Part shown: one piece after another, positions 1 to 8,122 of the stretch
Layout of the letters: every line of letters begins with the position of its first letter
How positions within the stretch are numbered: position 1 is the first letter of the stretch
Notes under the pieces: generated by a model
Seen by the model: only the letters and a program-made list of their open reading frames with translations
What the model was told of the DNA's origin: nothing
The model's database searches: none
Assembly (NCBI RefSeq): GCF_047495875.1
Contig: NC_092460.1
Coordinates: forward strand, 41,644,073 to 41,708,072
DNA from: Pithys albifrons albifrons
Lineage: Eukaryota; Chordata; Aves; Passeriformes; Thamnophilidae
Length of the DNA: 64,000 nucleotides
Direction: 5' to 3'
Translations under genes and position numbers: made by a program

Positions 1-457
1 TCTCAGATGCATATTATTCACTTATCAAAGCCATAAGAAATGTGTGTCCTTATGCCTTCTGTCTTACAAGAATCAGCTGTTTCTCTTGTTAGCAACGAAA
101 AGTTGCACTTTGCGAGATGAGCTTCCCCTAAGGACCAACGCTGTTTCTCACCGAGAAAGAAAGATCCAGTCCTGGATTCTCAGATGTATATGAGAATCTT
201 TCTAAAGCCATAAGAAATATGTGTCCTGATACATTCTTTCTTTCAGGAATCGACTGTTTCACTTGTTAGCAGAAAAATGCTACTCTTTGCGAGCTGAACT
301 TCCCGTATGGAACAACTGTGCTTTGCATCCAGAAAGAGAGCTCCAGTCCTGGATACTCTGGTGCATGTGATTCACTAACCAGATCCATAAGAATACTGTG
401 TCCTGATGCCTTCTGTCTGACAGGAATCGACTGTTTCACTTGTCAGCAAATCAAAGT
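1..457 (-). repeat. Inverted segment of the satellite: D, E and partial F read on the minus strand
   Basis: The sequence here is the reverse complement of the array that follows: ATTCACTTATCAAAGCC at 19-35 is the complement of the GGCTTTGATAAGTGAAT seen hundreds of times downstream. Read on the minus strand from 457 it gives the last 18 bases of a C monomer, a D monomer (about 439-263), an E monomer (about 262-86) and the start of an F monomer (85-1). That is the normal class order, so this is an intact piece of HOR turned round, not scrambled fragments. The D copy carries private differences, including around its TTGTTCC block near 300-320. How far the inverted stretch extends to the left cannot be seen. 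Confidence 0.95.
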
Positions 458-460
458 TCT
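455..460. other. Inversion junction within the satellite array
   Basis: Minus-orientation sequence ending CAGCAAATCAAAGTT changes at about 457/458 to plus-orientation TTCTTATGGCTTTGATAAG. The two bases TT can belong to either side, so the joint shows at most 2 bp of microhomology. No target-site duplication, inserted element or unique spacer lies between the two orientations. Confidence 0.9.
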
Positions 461-587
461 TATGGCTTTGATAAGTGAATCATATGCATCTGAGAATCCA
501 GGCCTGGATCTTTCTTTCTCTGTGAAAAACAGCGTTGTTCCTTAAAGGAAGCTCATCTCTCAAAGTGCAACTTTTCGTTGCTAACAA
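458..587 (+). repeat. Partial monomer at the inversion junction, F-like front with an E'-like end
   Basis: The first plus-oriented monomer lacks its opening ~48 bp. It starts at the TTCTTATGGCTTTGATAAG block typical of F and B, but its latter part (TCTCTGTGAAAAACAGCG, then AAGCTCATCTCTCAAAG) is typical of E'. It may therefore be an F/E' mosaic as well as being truncated by the inversion. Confidence 0.75.
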
Positions 588-1114
588 GAGAAACAGCTGA
601 TTCTTGCAAGACAGAAGGCAGAAGGACATATATTTCTTATGGCTTTGATAAGTGAATCATATGCATTCGAGAATGCAGGTCTGGAGCTTTCTTTCTTGGC
701 GAAAACACAGTTGTTACGTACGGGAAGCTCGTATCGCAAAGTGCACCTTTGCTCTTCCAACACGTGAAACTCTTGATTTCTGACAGACAGGAGACATCAG
801 GGCACATATTTCTTTTGGTTTTGGAAAGTAAATCATATGCATCTAAAACTCAAGGGCTGGAGCTTGCTTTCACTGTGCAAAGCACTGTTGTTCCTTAGGG
901 GAAGGTCAACGAGCAAAGTGCAACTTTGATTTGCTAAGTGAAACAGTCGATTCCTGTCAGACAGAAGGCATCAGGACACAGTATTCTTATGGCTCTTGTT
1001 AGTGAATCACATGCATTAGAGAATCCAGGACTGGAGCTCTCTTTCTGGATGCAAAGTACTGTTGTTCCTTAGGGGAAATTCAGCTCGCAAAGAGTAGCAT
1101 TTTTCTGCTAACAA
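588..1114 (+). repeat. First plus-oriented HOR remnant: B-C-d
   Basis: B starts at about 588, C at about 764 and d at 938. The C to d interval is 174 bp because CTAACAAGTG is shortened to CTAAGTG. This B copy has private differences (GGCAGAAGGAC and TTGGCGAAAACAC). Confidence 0.85.
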
Positions 1115-2703
1115 GTGAAACAGTCGATTCCTGACAGAAAGAATGTATCAGGACACATATTTCTTATGGCTTTAGAAAGATTCTCATATGCATTTAGAAT
1201 CCAGGACTGGATCTTTCTTTCTCGGTGAAAAACAGCGTTGTTCCTTAGGGGAAGCTCATCTCGCAAAGTGCAACTTTTCGTTGCTAACAAGAGAAACAGC
1301 TGATTCTTGCAAGATAGAAGGCATGAGGACACACATTTCTTATGGCTTTGATAAGTGAATAATATGCATCTGAGAATCCAGGCCTGGATCTTTCTTTCTC
1401 CGTGAAAAACAACTTTGTTCCTTAAAGGAAGCTCAACTCGCAAAATGCGACTTTTCGTTGCTAACAAGAGAAACAGCTGATCCTTGCAAGACAGAAGGCA
1501 TAAGGACACACATTTCTTATGGCTTTGATAAGTGAATCATATGCATCTGAGAATGCAGGTTTGGAGCTTCCTTTCTTGGCGAAAACACAGTTGTTACGTA
1601 CGGGAAGCTCCTCTCGCAAAGTGCACCTTTGCTCTTCTAACACGTGAAACTCTGGATTTCTGACGGACAGGAGACATCAGGGCATATATTTGTTATGGTT
1701 TTGGAAAGTAAATCATATGCATCTAAAACCCAAGGGCTGGAGCTTGCTTTCACTGTGCAAAGCACTGTTGTTCCTTAGGGGAAGCTCAACGAGCAAAGTG
1801 CAACTTTGCTTTGCTAACAAGTGAAACAGTCGATTCCTATCGGACATAAGTCATCAGAACACAGTATTCTTATGGCTCTTGTTAGTGAATCACATGCATT
1901 AGAGAATCCAGGACTGGAGCTCTCTTTCTGGATGCAAAGCACTGTTGTTCCTTAGGGGAAATTCAGCTCGCAAAGAGTAGCATTTTTCTGCTAACAAGTG
2001 AAACAGTCGATTCCTGACAGAAAGAATGTATCAGGACACATATTTCTTATGGCTTTAGAAAGATTCTCATATGCATTTAGAATCCAGGACTGGATCTTTC
2101 TTTCTCGGTGAAAAACAGCGTTGTTCCTTAGGGGAAGCTCATCTCGCAAAGTGCAACTTTTCGTTGCTAACAAGAGAAACAGCTGATTCTTGCAAGATAG
2201 AAGGCATGAGGACACACATTTCTTATGGCTTTGATAAGTGAATAATATGCATCTGCGAATCCAGGACTGGATCTTTCTTTCTCGGTGAAAAACAACTTTG
2301 TTCCTTAAAGGAAGCTCATCTCGCAAAGTGCAACTTTTCGTTGCTAACAAGAGAAACAGTTGATTCTTGCAAGACAGAAGGCATAATGACATATATTTCT
2401 TATGGCTTTGATAAGTGAATCATATGCCTTCGAGAATGCAGGTTTGGAGCTTCCTTTCTTGGTGAAAACACAGTTGTTACGTACGGGAAGCTCCTCTCGC
2501 AAAGTGCACCTTTGCTCTTCTAACACGTGAAACTCTTGATTTCTGACAGACAGGAGACATCAGGGCACATATTTCTTATGGTTTTGGAAAGTAAATCATA
2601 TGCATCTAAAACTCCAGAGCTGGAGCTTGCTTTCACTGTGCAAAGCACTGTTGTTCATTAGGGAGAGCTCAACGAGCAAAGTGCAACTTTGCTTTGCTAA
2701 CAA

Positions 2704-3588
2704 GTGAAACAGTCGATTCCTGTCAGACAGAAGGCATCAGGACACAGTATTCTTATGGCTCTGGCTAGTGAATCACATGCATCAGAGAATCCAGGACTGG
2801 AGCTCTCTTTCTGGATGCAAAGCACTGTTGTTCCTTAGGGGAAGCTCAACGAGCAAAGTGCAACTTTGCTTTGCTAACAAGTGAAACAGTCGATTCCTGT
2901 CAGACAGGAGGCATCAGGACACAGTATTCTTATGGCTCTGGCTAGTGAATCACATGCATCAGAGAATCCAGGACTGGAGCTCTCTTTCTGGATGCAAAGC
3001 ACTGTTGTTCCTTAGGGGAAGCTCAACGAGCAAAGTGCAACTTTGCTTTGCTAACAAGTGAAACAGTCGATTCCTGTCAGACAGGAGGCATCAGGACACA
3101 GTATTCTTATGGCTCTGGCTAGTGAATCACATGCATCAGAGAATGCAGGACTGGAGCTCTCTTTCTGGATGCAAAGCACTGTTGTTCCTTAGGGGAAGCC
3201 CAACGAGCAAAGTGTAACTTTGCTTTGCTAACAAGTGAAACAGTCGATTCCTGTCAGACAGAAGGCATCAGGACACAGTATTCTTATGGCTCTGGTTAGT
3301 GAATCACATGCATCAGAGAATCCAGGACTGGAGCTCTCTTTCTGGATGCAAAGCACTGTTGTTCCTTAGGGGAAGCCCAACGAGCAAAGTGCCACTTTGC
3401 TTTGCTAACAAGTGAAACAGTCGATTCCTGTCAGACAGAAGGCATCAGGACACAGTATTCTTATGGCTCTTGTTAGTGAATCACATGCATCAGAGAATCC
3501 AGGACTGGAGCTCTCTTTCTGGATGCAAAGCGCAGTTGTTCCTTAGGGGAAGTTCAGCTCGCAAAGAGTAGCATTATTCTGCTAACAA
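2704..3588 (+). repeat. Expanded D run, five monomers
   Basis: Five consecutive D monomers sit at exact 177-bp spacing between a C and an E'. They differ from one another by only a few bases, for example AAGCTCAACG or AAGCCCAACG and GACAGGAGG or GACAGAAGG. The last one ends TTCAGCTCGCAAAGAGTAGC. Confidence 0.9.
3030..3046 (+). other. Perfect 7-bp inverted repeat near the D monomer end, representative
   Basis: GCAAAGTGCAACTTTGC is a 7-bp perfect inverted repeat around a 3-base centre. It recurs at the end of most D and many C monomers. In E and F the equivalent stretch becomes GCAACTTTTCGTTGC (5-bp stem), and in many F copies TCGCAAAATGCGA (5-bp stem), so a dyad is kept near this place although its sequence changes. 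Confidence 0.6.
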
Positions 3589-3765
3589 GTGAAACAGTCG
3601 ATTCCTGCCAGAAAGACTGTATCAGGACACATATTTCTTATGGCTTTAGAAAGATTCTCATATGCATCTGAGAATCCAGGCCTGGATCTTTCTTTCTCTG
3701 TGAAAAACAGCGTTGTTCCTTAAGGGAAGCTCATCTCTCAAAGTGCAACTTTTCGTTGCTAACAA
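3589..3765 (+). repeat. Representative E' monomer (177 bp)
   Basis: E' is recognised by CCTGCCAGAAAGACTGTATC near its start, then GGCTTTAGAAAGATTCTC, then TCTTTCTCTGTGAAAAACAG, ending AAGTGCAACTTTTCGTTG. E' is followed directly by B with no F monomer. Its end carries the CENP-B-box-like TTTCGTTGCTAACAAGA at 3751-3767. Confidence 0.9.
3674..3687 (+). other. 14-bp perfect palindrome ATCCAGGCCTGGAT, representative
   Basis: It lies in the middle of this E' monomer and recurs in many E' and F copies. In other copies AGGCC becomes AGGAC, which breaks the palindrome at its centre, so both forms segregate in the array. Confidence 0.7.
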
Positions 3766-3767
3766 GA
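3751..3767 (+). promoter_or_regulatory. CENP-B-box-like motif (degenerate), representative site
   Basis: TTTCGTTGCTAACAAGA spans the end of E' and the start of B. Against the mammalian CENP-B box YTTCGTTGGAARCGGGA, 13 of 17 positions match. Of the nine core bases in NTTCGNNNNANNCGGGN, six match (TTCG, C and the last G) and the A and two G positions differ. Similar sites occur at E/F and F/B junctions. C and D monomer junctions lack the TTCG. Binding is uncertain because CGGG is broken. Confidence 0.45.
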
Positions 3768-3942
3768 GAAACAGCTGATTCTTGCAAGACAGAAGGCATA
3801 AGGACATATATTTCTTATGGCTTTGATAAGTGAATCATATGCATTCGAGAATGCAGGTCTGGAGCTTTCTTTCTTGGTGAAAAACACAGTTGTTACGTAC
3901 CGGAAGCTCCTATTGCAAAGTGCACCTTTGCTCTTCCAACAC
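3766..3942 (+). repeat. Representative B monomer (177 bp)
   Basis: B opens with GAGAAACAGCTGATTCTTGC, contains GAATGCAGGT and TTCTTGGTGAAAA, and has TTGTTACGTACGGGAAGCTC (TACCGG in this copy) where other classes have TTGTTCCTTAGGGGAAG. A common B subtype after F has one A fewer in the GTGAAAACACAG tract and is 176 bp long. The end of B reads CTCTTCCAACACGTG or CTCTTCTAACACGTG, placing an E-box hexamer across the B/C boundary. Confidence 0.9.
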
Positions 3943-3945
3943 GTG
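3940..3945 (+). promoter_or_regulatory. CACGTG hexamer at the B/C junction, representative
   Basis: Nearly every B/C boundary carries CCAACACGTGAAAC or CTAACACGTGAAAC, giving one CACGTG per HOR unit. CACGTG is the core of E-box and CDE-I type sites. At 42124 the copy is mutated to CACGTT. There is no evidence that it is used. Confidence 0.4.
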
Positions 3946-4119
3946 AAACTCTTGATTTCTGACAGACAGGAGACATCAGGGCACATATTTCTTTTGGTTT
4001 TGGAAAGTAAATCATATGCATCTAAAACTCCAGGGCTGGAGCTTGCTTTCATGGTGCAAAGCACTGTTGTTCCTTAGGGGAAGGTCAACGAGCAAAGTGC
4101 AACTTTGATTTGCTAACAA
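3943..4119 (+). repeat. Representative C monomer (177 bp)
   Basis: C opens with GTGAAACTCTTGATTTCTGA and contains GGTTTTGGAAAGTAAATC and CATCTAAAACTCC. Subtypes differ in the middle: CCAGGGCTGG or CCAGAGCTGG, and TTCACTGTGCAAAG or TTCATGGTGCAAAG. It is the only class with the GTAAATCATATGCATCTAAAA stretch and appears once per unit. Confidence 0.9.
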
Positions 4120-4296
4120 GTGAAACAGTCGATTCCTATCGGACATAAGTCATCAGAACACAGTATTCTTATGGCTCTTGTTAGTGAATCACATGCATTA
4201 GAGAATCCAGGACTGGAGCTCTCTTTCTGGATGCAAAGCACTGTTGTTCCTTAGGGGAAATTCAGCTCGCAAAGAGTAGCATTTTTCTGCTAACAA
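4120..4296 (+). repeat. Representative terminal D monomer (177 bp), TATCGG subtype
   Basis: D contains CACAGTATTCTTATGGCTCT and GGAGCTCTCTTTCTGGATG. Within a run, D monomers end AAGCTCAACGAGCAAAG or AAGCCCAACGAGCAAAG. The last D before an E ends TTCAGCTCGCAAAGAGTAGC, so the end of a run is marked. This copy has the subtype CCTATCGGACATAAGTC, also seen near 1822, 7946, 10064, 13951, 20986, 22753, 25578, 30877 and 48277, in each case just before an E. Confidence 0.88.
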
Positions 4297-4472
4297 GTGA
4301 AACAGTCGATTCCTGACAGAAAGAATGTATCAGGACACATATTTCTTATGGCTTTAGAAAGATTCTCATATGCATTTAGAATCCAGGACTGGATCTTTCT
4401 TTCTCGGTGAAAAACAGCGTTGTTCCTTAGGGGAAGCTCATCTCGCAAAGTGCAACTTTTCCTTGCTAACAA
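4297..4472 (+). repeat. Representative E monomer (176 bp), the form followed by F
   Basis: This form reads CCTGACAGAAAGAATGTATC and CATATGCATTTAGAATCC (one base shorter than E', hence 176 bp) and TTTCTCGGTGAAAAACAGCG. It is followed by F. The junction reads CTTTTCGTTGCTAACAAGAG in many copies and CTTTTCCTTGCTAACAAGAG here. Confidence 0.88.
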
Positions 4473-4649
4473 GAGAAACAGCTGATTCTTGCAAGAGAGA
4501 AGGCATGAGGACACACATTTCTTATGGCTTTGATAAGTGAATAATATGCATCTGAGAATCCAGGCCTGGATCTTTCTTTCTCCGTGAAAAACAATTTTGT
4601 TCCTTAAAGGAAGCTCAACTCGCAAAATGCGACTTTACGTTGCTAACAA
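4473..4649 (+). repeat. Representative F monomer (177 bp)
   Basis: F reads TTGCAAGATAGAAGGCATGA in most copies and TTGCAAGAGAGAAGGC here. It is diagnosed by GATAAGTGAATAATATGC (AATAAT where B has AATCAT) and often ends CTCGCAAAATGCGACTTTAC. Other F copies instead end CTCGCAAAGTGCAACTTTTC. F is present only in long units. Confidence 0.88.
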
Positions 4650-7620
4650 GAGAAACAGCTGATCCTTGCAAGACAGAAGGCATAAGGACACACATTTCTT
4701 ATGGCTTTGATAAGTGAATCATATGCCTTCGAGAATGCAGGTTTGGAGCTTCCTTTCTTGGTGAAAACACAGTTGTTACGTACGGGAAGCTCCTCTCGCA
4801 AAGTGCACCTTTGCTCTTCTAACACGTGAAACTCTTGATTTCTGACAGACAGGAGACATCAGGGCACATATTTCTTATGGTTTTGGAAAGTAAATCATAT
4901 GCATCTAAAACTCCCGAGCTGGTGCTTGCTTTCATGGTGCAAAGCACTGTTGTTCCTTAGGGGAAGCTCAACGAGCAAAGTGCAACTTTGCTTTGCTAAC
5001 AAGTGAAACAGTCGATTCCTGTCAGATAGAAGGCATCAGGACACAGTATTCTTATGGCTCTTGTTAGTGAATCACATGCATTAGAGAATCCAGGCCTGGA
5101 GCTCTCTTTCTGGATGAAAAGCGCACTTGTTCCTTAGGGGAAGTTCAGCTGGCAAAGAGTAGCATTATTCTGCTAACAAGTGAAACAGTTGATTCCTGCC
5201 AGAAAGACTGTATCAGGACACATATTTCTTATGGCTTTAGAAAGATTCTCATATGCATCTGAGAATCCAGGACTGGATCTTTCTTTCTCGGTGAAAAACA
5301 ACTTTGTTCCTTAGGGGAAGCTCATCTCGCAAAGTGCAACTTTTCGTTGCTAACAAGAGAAACAGCTGATTCTTGCAAGACAGAAGGCATAAGGACCTAT
5401 ATATCTTATGGCTTTGATAAGTGAATCGTATGCATTTGAGAATGCAGGTCTGGAGCTTTCTTTCTTGGTGAAAAACACAGTTGTTACGTACCGGAAGCTC
5501 TTATCGCAAAGTGCACCTTTGCTCTTCTAACACGTGAAACTCTTGATGTCTGACAGACAGGAGACATCAGGGCACATATTTCTTCTGGTTTTGGAAAGTA
5601 AATCATATGCATCTAAAACTCCAGAGCTGGAGCTTGCTTTCATGGTGCAAAGCACTGTTGTTCCTTAGGGGAAGCTCAACGAGCAAAGTGCAACTTTGCT
5701 TTGCTAACAAGTGAAACAGTCGATTCCTGTCAGATAGAAGGCATCAGGACACAGTATTCTTATGGCTCTTGTTAGTGAATCACATGCATTAGAGAATCCA
5801 GGCCTGGAGCTCTCTTTCTGGATGAAAAGCGCACTTGTTCCTTAGGGGAAGTTCAGCTGGCAAAGAGTAGCATTATTCTGCTAACAAGTGAAACAGTCGA
5901 TTCCTGACAGAAAGAATGTATCAGGACACATATTTCTTATGGCTTTAGAAAGATTCTCATATGCATTTCGAATCCAGGACTGGATCTTTCTTTCTCGGTG
6001 AAAAACAACTTTGTTCCTTAGGGGAAGCTCATCTCGCAAAGTGCAACTTTTCGTTGTTAACAAGAGAAACAGTTGATTCTTGCAAGACAGAAGGCATAAG
6101 GACATATATATCTTATGGCTTTGATAAGTGAATCGTATGCATTTGAGAATGCAGGTCTGGAGCTTTCTTTCTTGGTGAAAAACACAGTTGTTACGTACCG
6201 GAAGCTCTTATCGCAAAGTGCACCTTTGCTCTTCTAACACGTGAAACTCTTGATTTCTGACAGACAGGAGACATCAGGGCACATATTTCTTATGGTTTTG
6301 GAAAGTAAATCATATGCATCTAAAACTCCAGGGCTGGAGCTTGCTTTCCTGGTACAATGCACTGTTGTTTCTTTGGGGAAGCTCAACGAGCAAAGTGCAA
6401 CTTTGCTTTGCTAACAAGTGAAACAGTCGATTCCTGTCAGACAGAAGGCATCAGGACACAGTATTCTTATAGCTCTGGCTAGTGAATCACATGCATCAGA
6501 GAATCCAGGACTGGAGCTCTCTTTCTGGATGCAAAGCACTGTTGTTCCTTAGGGGAAGCTCAACGAGCAAAGTGCAACTTTGCTTTGCTAACAAGTGAAA
6601 CAGTCGATTCCTGTCAGACAGAAGGCATCAGGACACAGTATTTTTATGGCTCTGGGTAGTGAATCACATGCATCAGAGAATGCAGGACTGGAGGCCTCTT
6701 TCTGGATGCAAAGCGCAGTTGTTCCTTAGGGGAAGTTCAGCTCGAAAAAGTAGCATTATTCTGCTATCAAGAGAAACAGTCGATTCCCGTCAGAAAGAAG
6801 GTATCAGGACACATATTTCTTATGGCTTTAGAAAGATTCTCATATGCATCTGAGAATCCAGGCCTGGATCGTTCTTTCTCGGTGAAAAACAGCGTTGTTC
6901 CTTAGGGGAAGCTCATCTCGCAAAGTGCAACTTTTCCTTGCTAACAAGAGAAACAGCTGATTCTTGCAAGACAGAAAGCATAAGGACACACATTTCTTAT
7001 GGCTTTGATAAGTGAATAATATGCATCTGAGAATCCAGGCCTGGATCTTTCCTTCTCGGTGAAAAAGAACTTTGTTCCTTAAATGAAGCTCAACTCGCAA
7101 AGCGCAACTTTTCCTTGCTAACAAGAGAAACAGCTGATTCTTGCAAGACAGAAAGCATAAGGACACACATTTCTTATGGCTTTGATAAGTGAATCATATG
7201 CATTCGAGAATGCAGGTTGGACCTTTCTTTCTTGGTGAAAACACAGTTGCTACGTACGGGAAGCTCCTATCGCAAAGTGCACCTTTGCTCTTCTAACACG
7301 TGAAACTCTTGATTTCTGACAGACAGGAGACATCTGGACACATATTTCTTATGGTTTTGGAAAGTAAATCATATACATCTAAAATTCCAGGGCTGGAGCT
7401 TGCTTTCATGGTGCAAAGCACTGTTGTTCCTTAGGCGAAGGTCAACGAGCAAAGTGCAACTTTGATTTGCTAACAAGTGAAACAGTCGATTCCTCTCAGA
7501 CAGAAGGCATCAGGACACAGTATTCTTATGGATCTGGTTAGTGAATCACATGCACCAGAGTATCCAGGACTGGAGCTCTCTTTCTGGATGCAAAGCGCAT
7601 TCGTTCCTTAGGGGAAGTTC

Positions 7621-7650
7621 AGCTCGCAAATCCATTCTATCTTATGGCTT
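7621..7650 (+). other. Non-homologous D/B junction with short filler
   Basis: A D monomer (start about 7481) runs to AGCTCGCAAA at 7621-7630, where GAGTAGCATT is expected. It is followed by TCCATTCTAT at 7631-7640, then by CTTATGGCTTTGATAAGTG, the interior of a B monomer. The end of D, any E or F monomer, and the first part of B are missing. About nine bases, TCCATTCTA, match neither flank at the joint and may be filler from end joining. Confidence 0.8.
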
Positions 7651-8122
7651 TGATAAGTGAATCATATGCATCTGAGAATGCAGGTTTGGAGCTTCCTTTC
7701 TTGGTGAAAACACAGTTGTTACGTACGGGAAACTCCTCTCGCAAAGTGCACCTTTGCTCTTCTAACACGTGAAACTCTGGATTTCTGACGGACAGGAGAC
7801 ATCAGGGCATATATTTGTTATGGTTTTGGAAAGTAAATCATATGCATCTAAAACTCCCGAGCTGGTGCTTGCTTTCATGGTGCAAAGCACTGTTGTTCCT
7901 TAGGGGAAGCTCAACGAGCAAAGTGCAACTTTGCTTTGCTAACAAGTGAAACAGTCGATTCCTATCGGACATAAGTCATCAGAACACAGTATTCTTATGG
8001 CTCTTGTTAGTGAATCACATGCATTAGAGAATCCAGGCCTGGAGCTCTCTTTCTGGATCAAAAGCGCACTTGTTCCTTAGGGGAAGTTCAGCTCGCAAAG
8101 AGTAGCATTATTCTGCTAACAA

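Larger units (their letters stand above)
1115..3588 (+). repeat. HOR block: E-F-B-C-D, E-F-B-C-D5
   Basis: Unit starts lie at 1115 and 1999. The first unit is an 884-bp pentamer. The second carries a run of five D monomers from about 2704 to 3588 at exact 177-bp spacing. The D ending the first unit (about 1822) is the variant reading CCTATCGGACATAAGTC. Confidence 0.88.
3589..8122 (+). repeat. HOR block: E'-B-C-D, E-F-B-C-D, E'-B-C-D, E-B-C-D2, E-F-B-C-D, rearranged B-C-D
   Basis: Unit starts are 3589, 4297, 5181, 5888 and 6771, then a chimeric joint near 7630. The unit at 5888 has an E of the type that normally precedes F but goes straight to B at about 6064. The E at about 6771 begins GAGAAACAGTCG and reads CCCGTCAGAAAGAAGG, a mixture of E and D features. 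Private changes are frequent from about 6.65 to 7.65 kb. Confidence 0.82.

Noticed and set aside
318..545. 75-codon plus-strand frame near the left edge, different from other plus-strand frames
   Set aside because: It crosses the inversion: the first part is the usual minus-strand frame turned round, the rest is the usual plus-strand frame. It supports the inversion call, not a gene.
457..600. Mobile element or retroelement end causing the orientation switch
   Set aside because: The switch is direct, satellite to satellite, with two shared bases; no terminal repeat, poly-A tract or target duplication is present.
2030..2060. TATA-like stretches (ACATATATTTC, ACATATATATC) as promoters
   Set aside because: They are part of the monomer, occur dozens of times and have no associated gene. 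Satellite transcription is possible but cannot be read from these words.
1991..2392. 133-codon open frame on the minus strand (and 60- to 142-codon relatives throughout)
   Set aside because: Same cause: antisense reading of E/F/B monomers. Frames overlap with others on both strands, end when a 176- or 174-bp monomer shifts phase, and vary with monomer deletions, so selection for a protein is not indicated.
3817..4077. 86-codon open frame on the plus strand, repeated in many B/C pairs
   Set aside because: It lies inside satellite monomers and repeats with them. Monomers of 177 bp are 59 codons long, so a frame that is open in one monomer tends to stay open in the next. No conserved domain, and no gene-like context.
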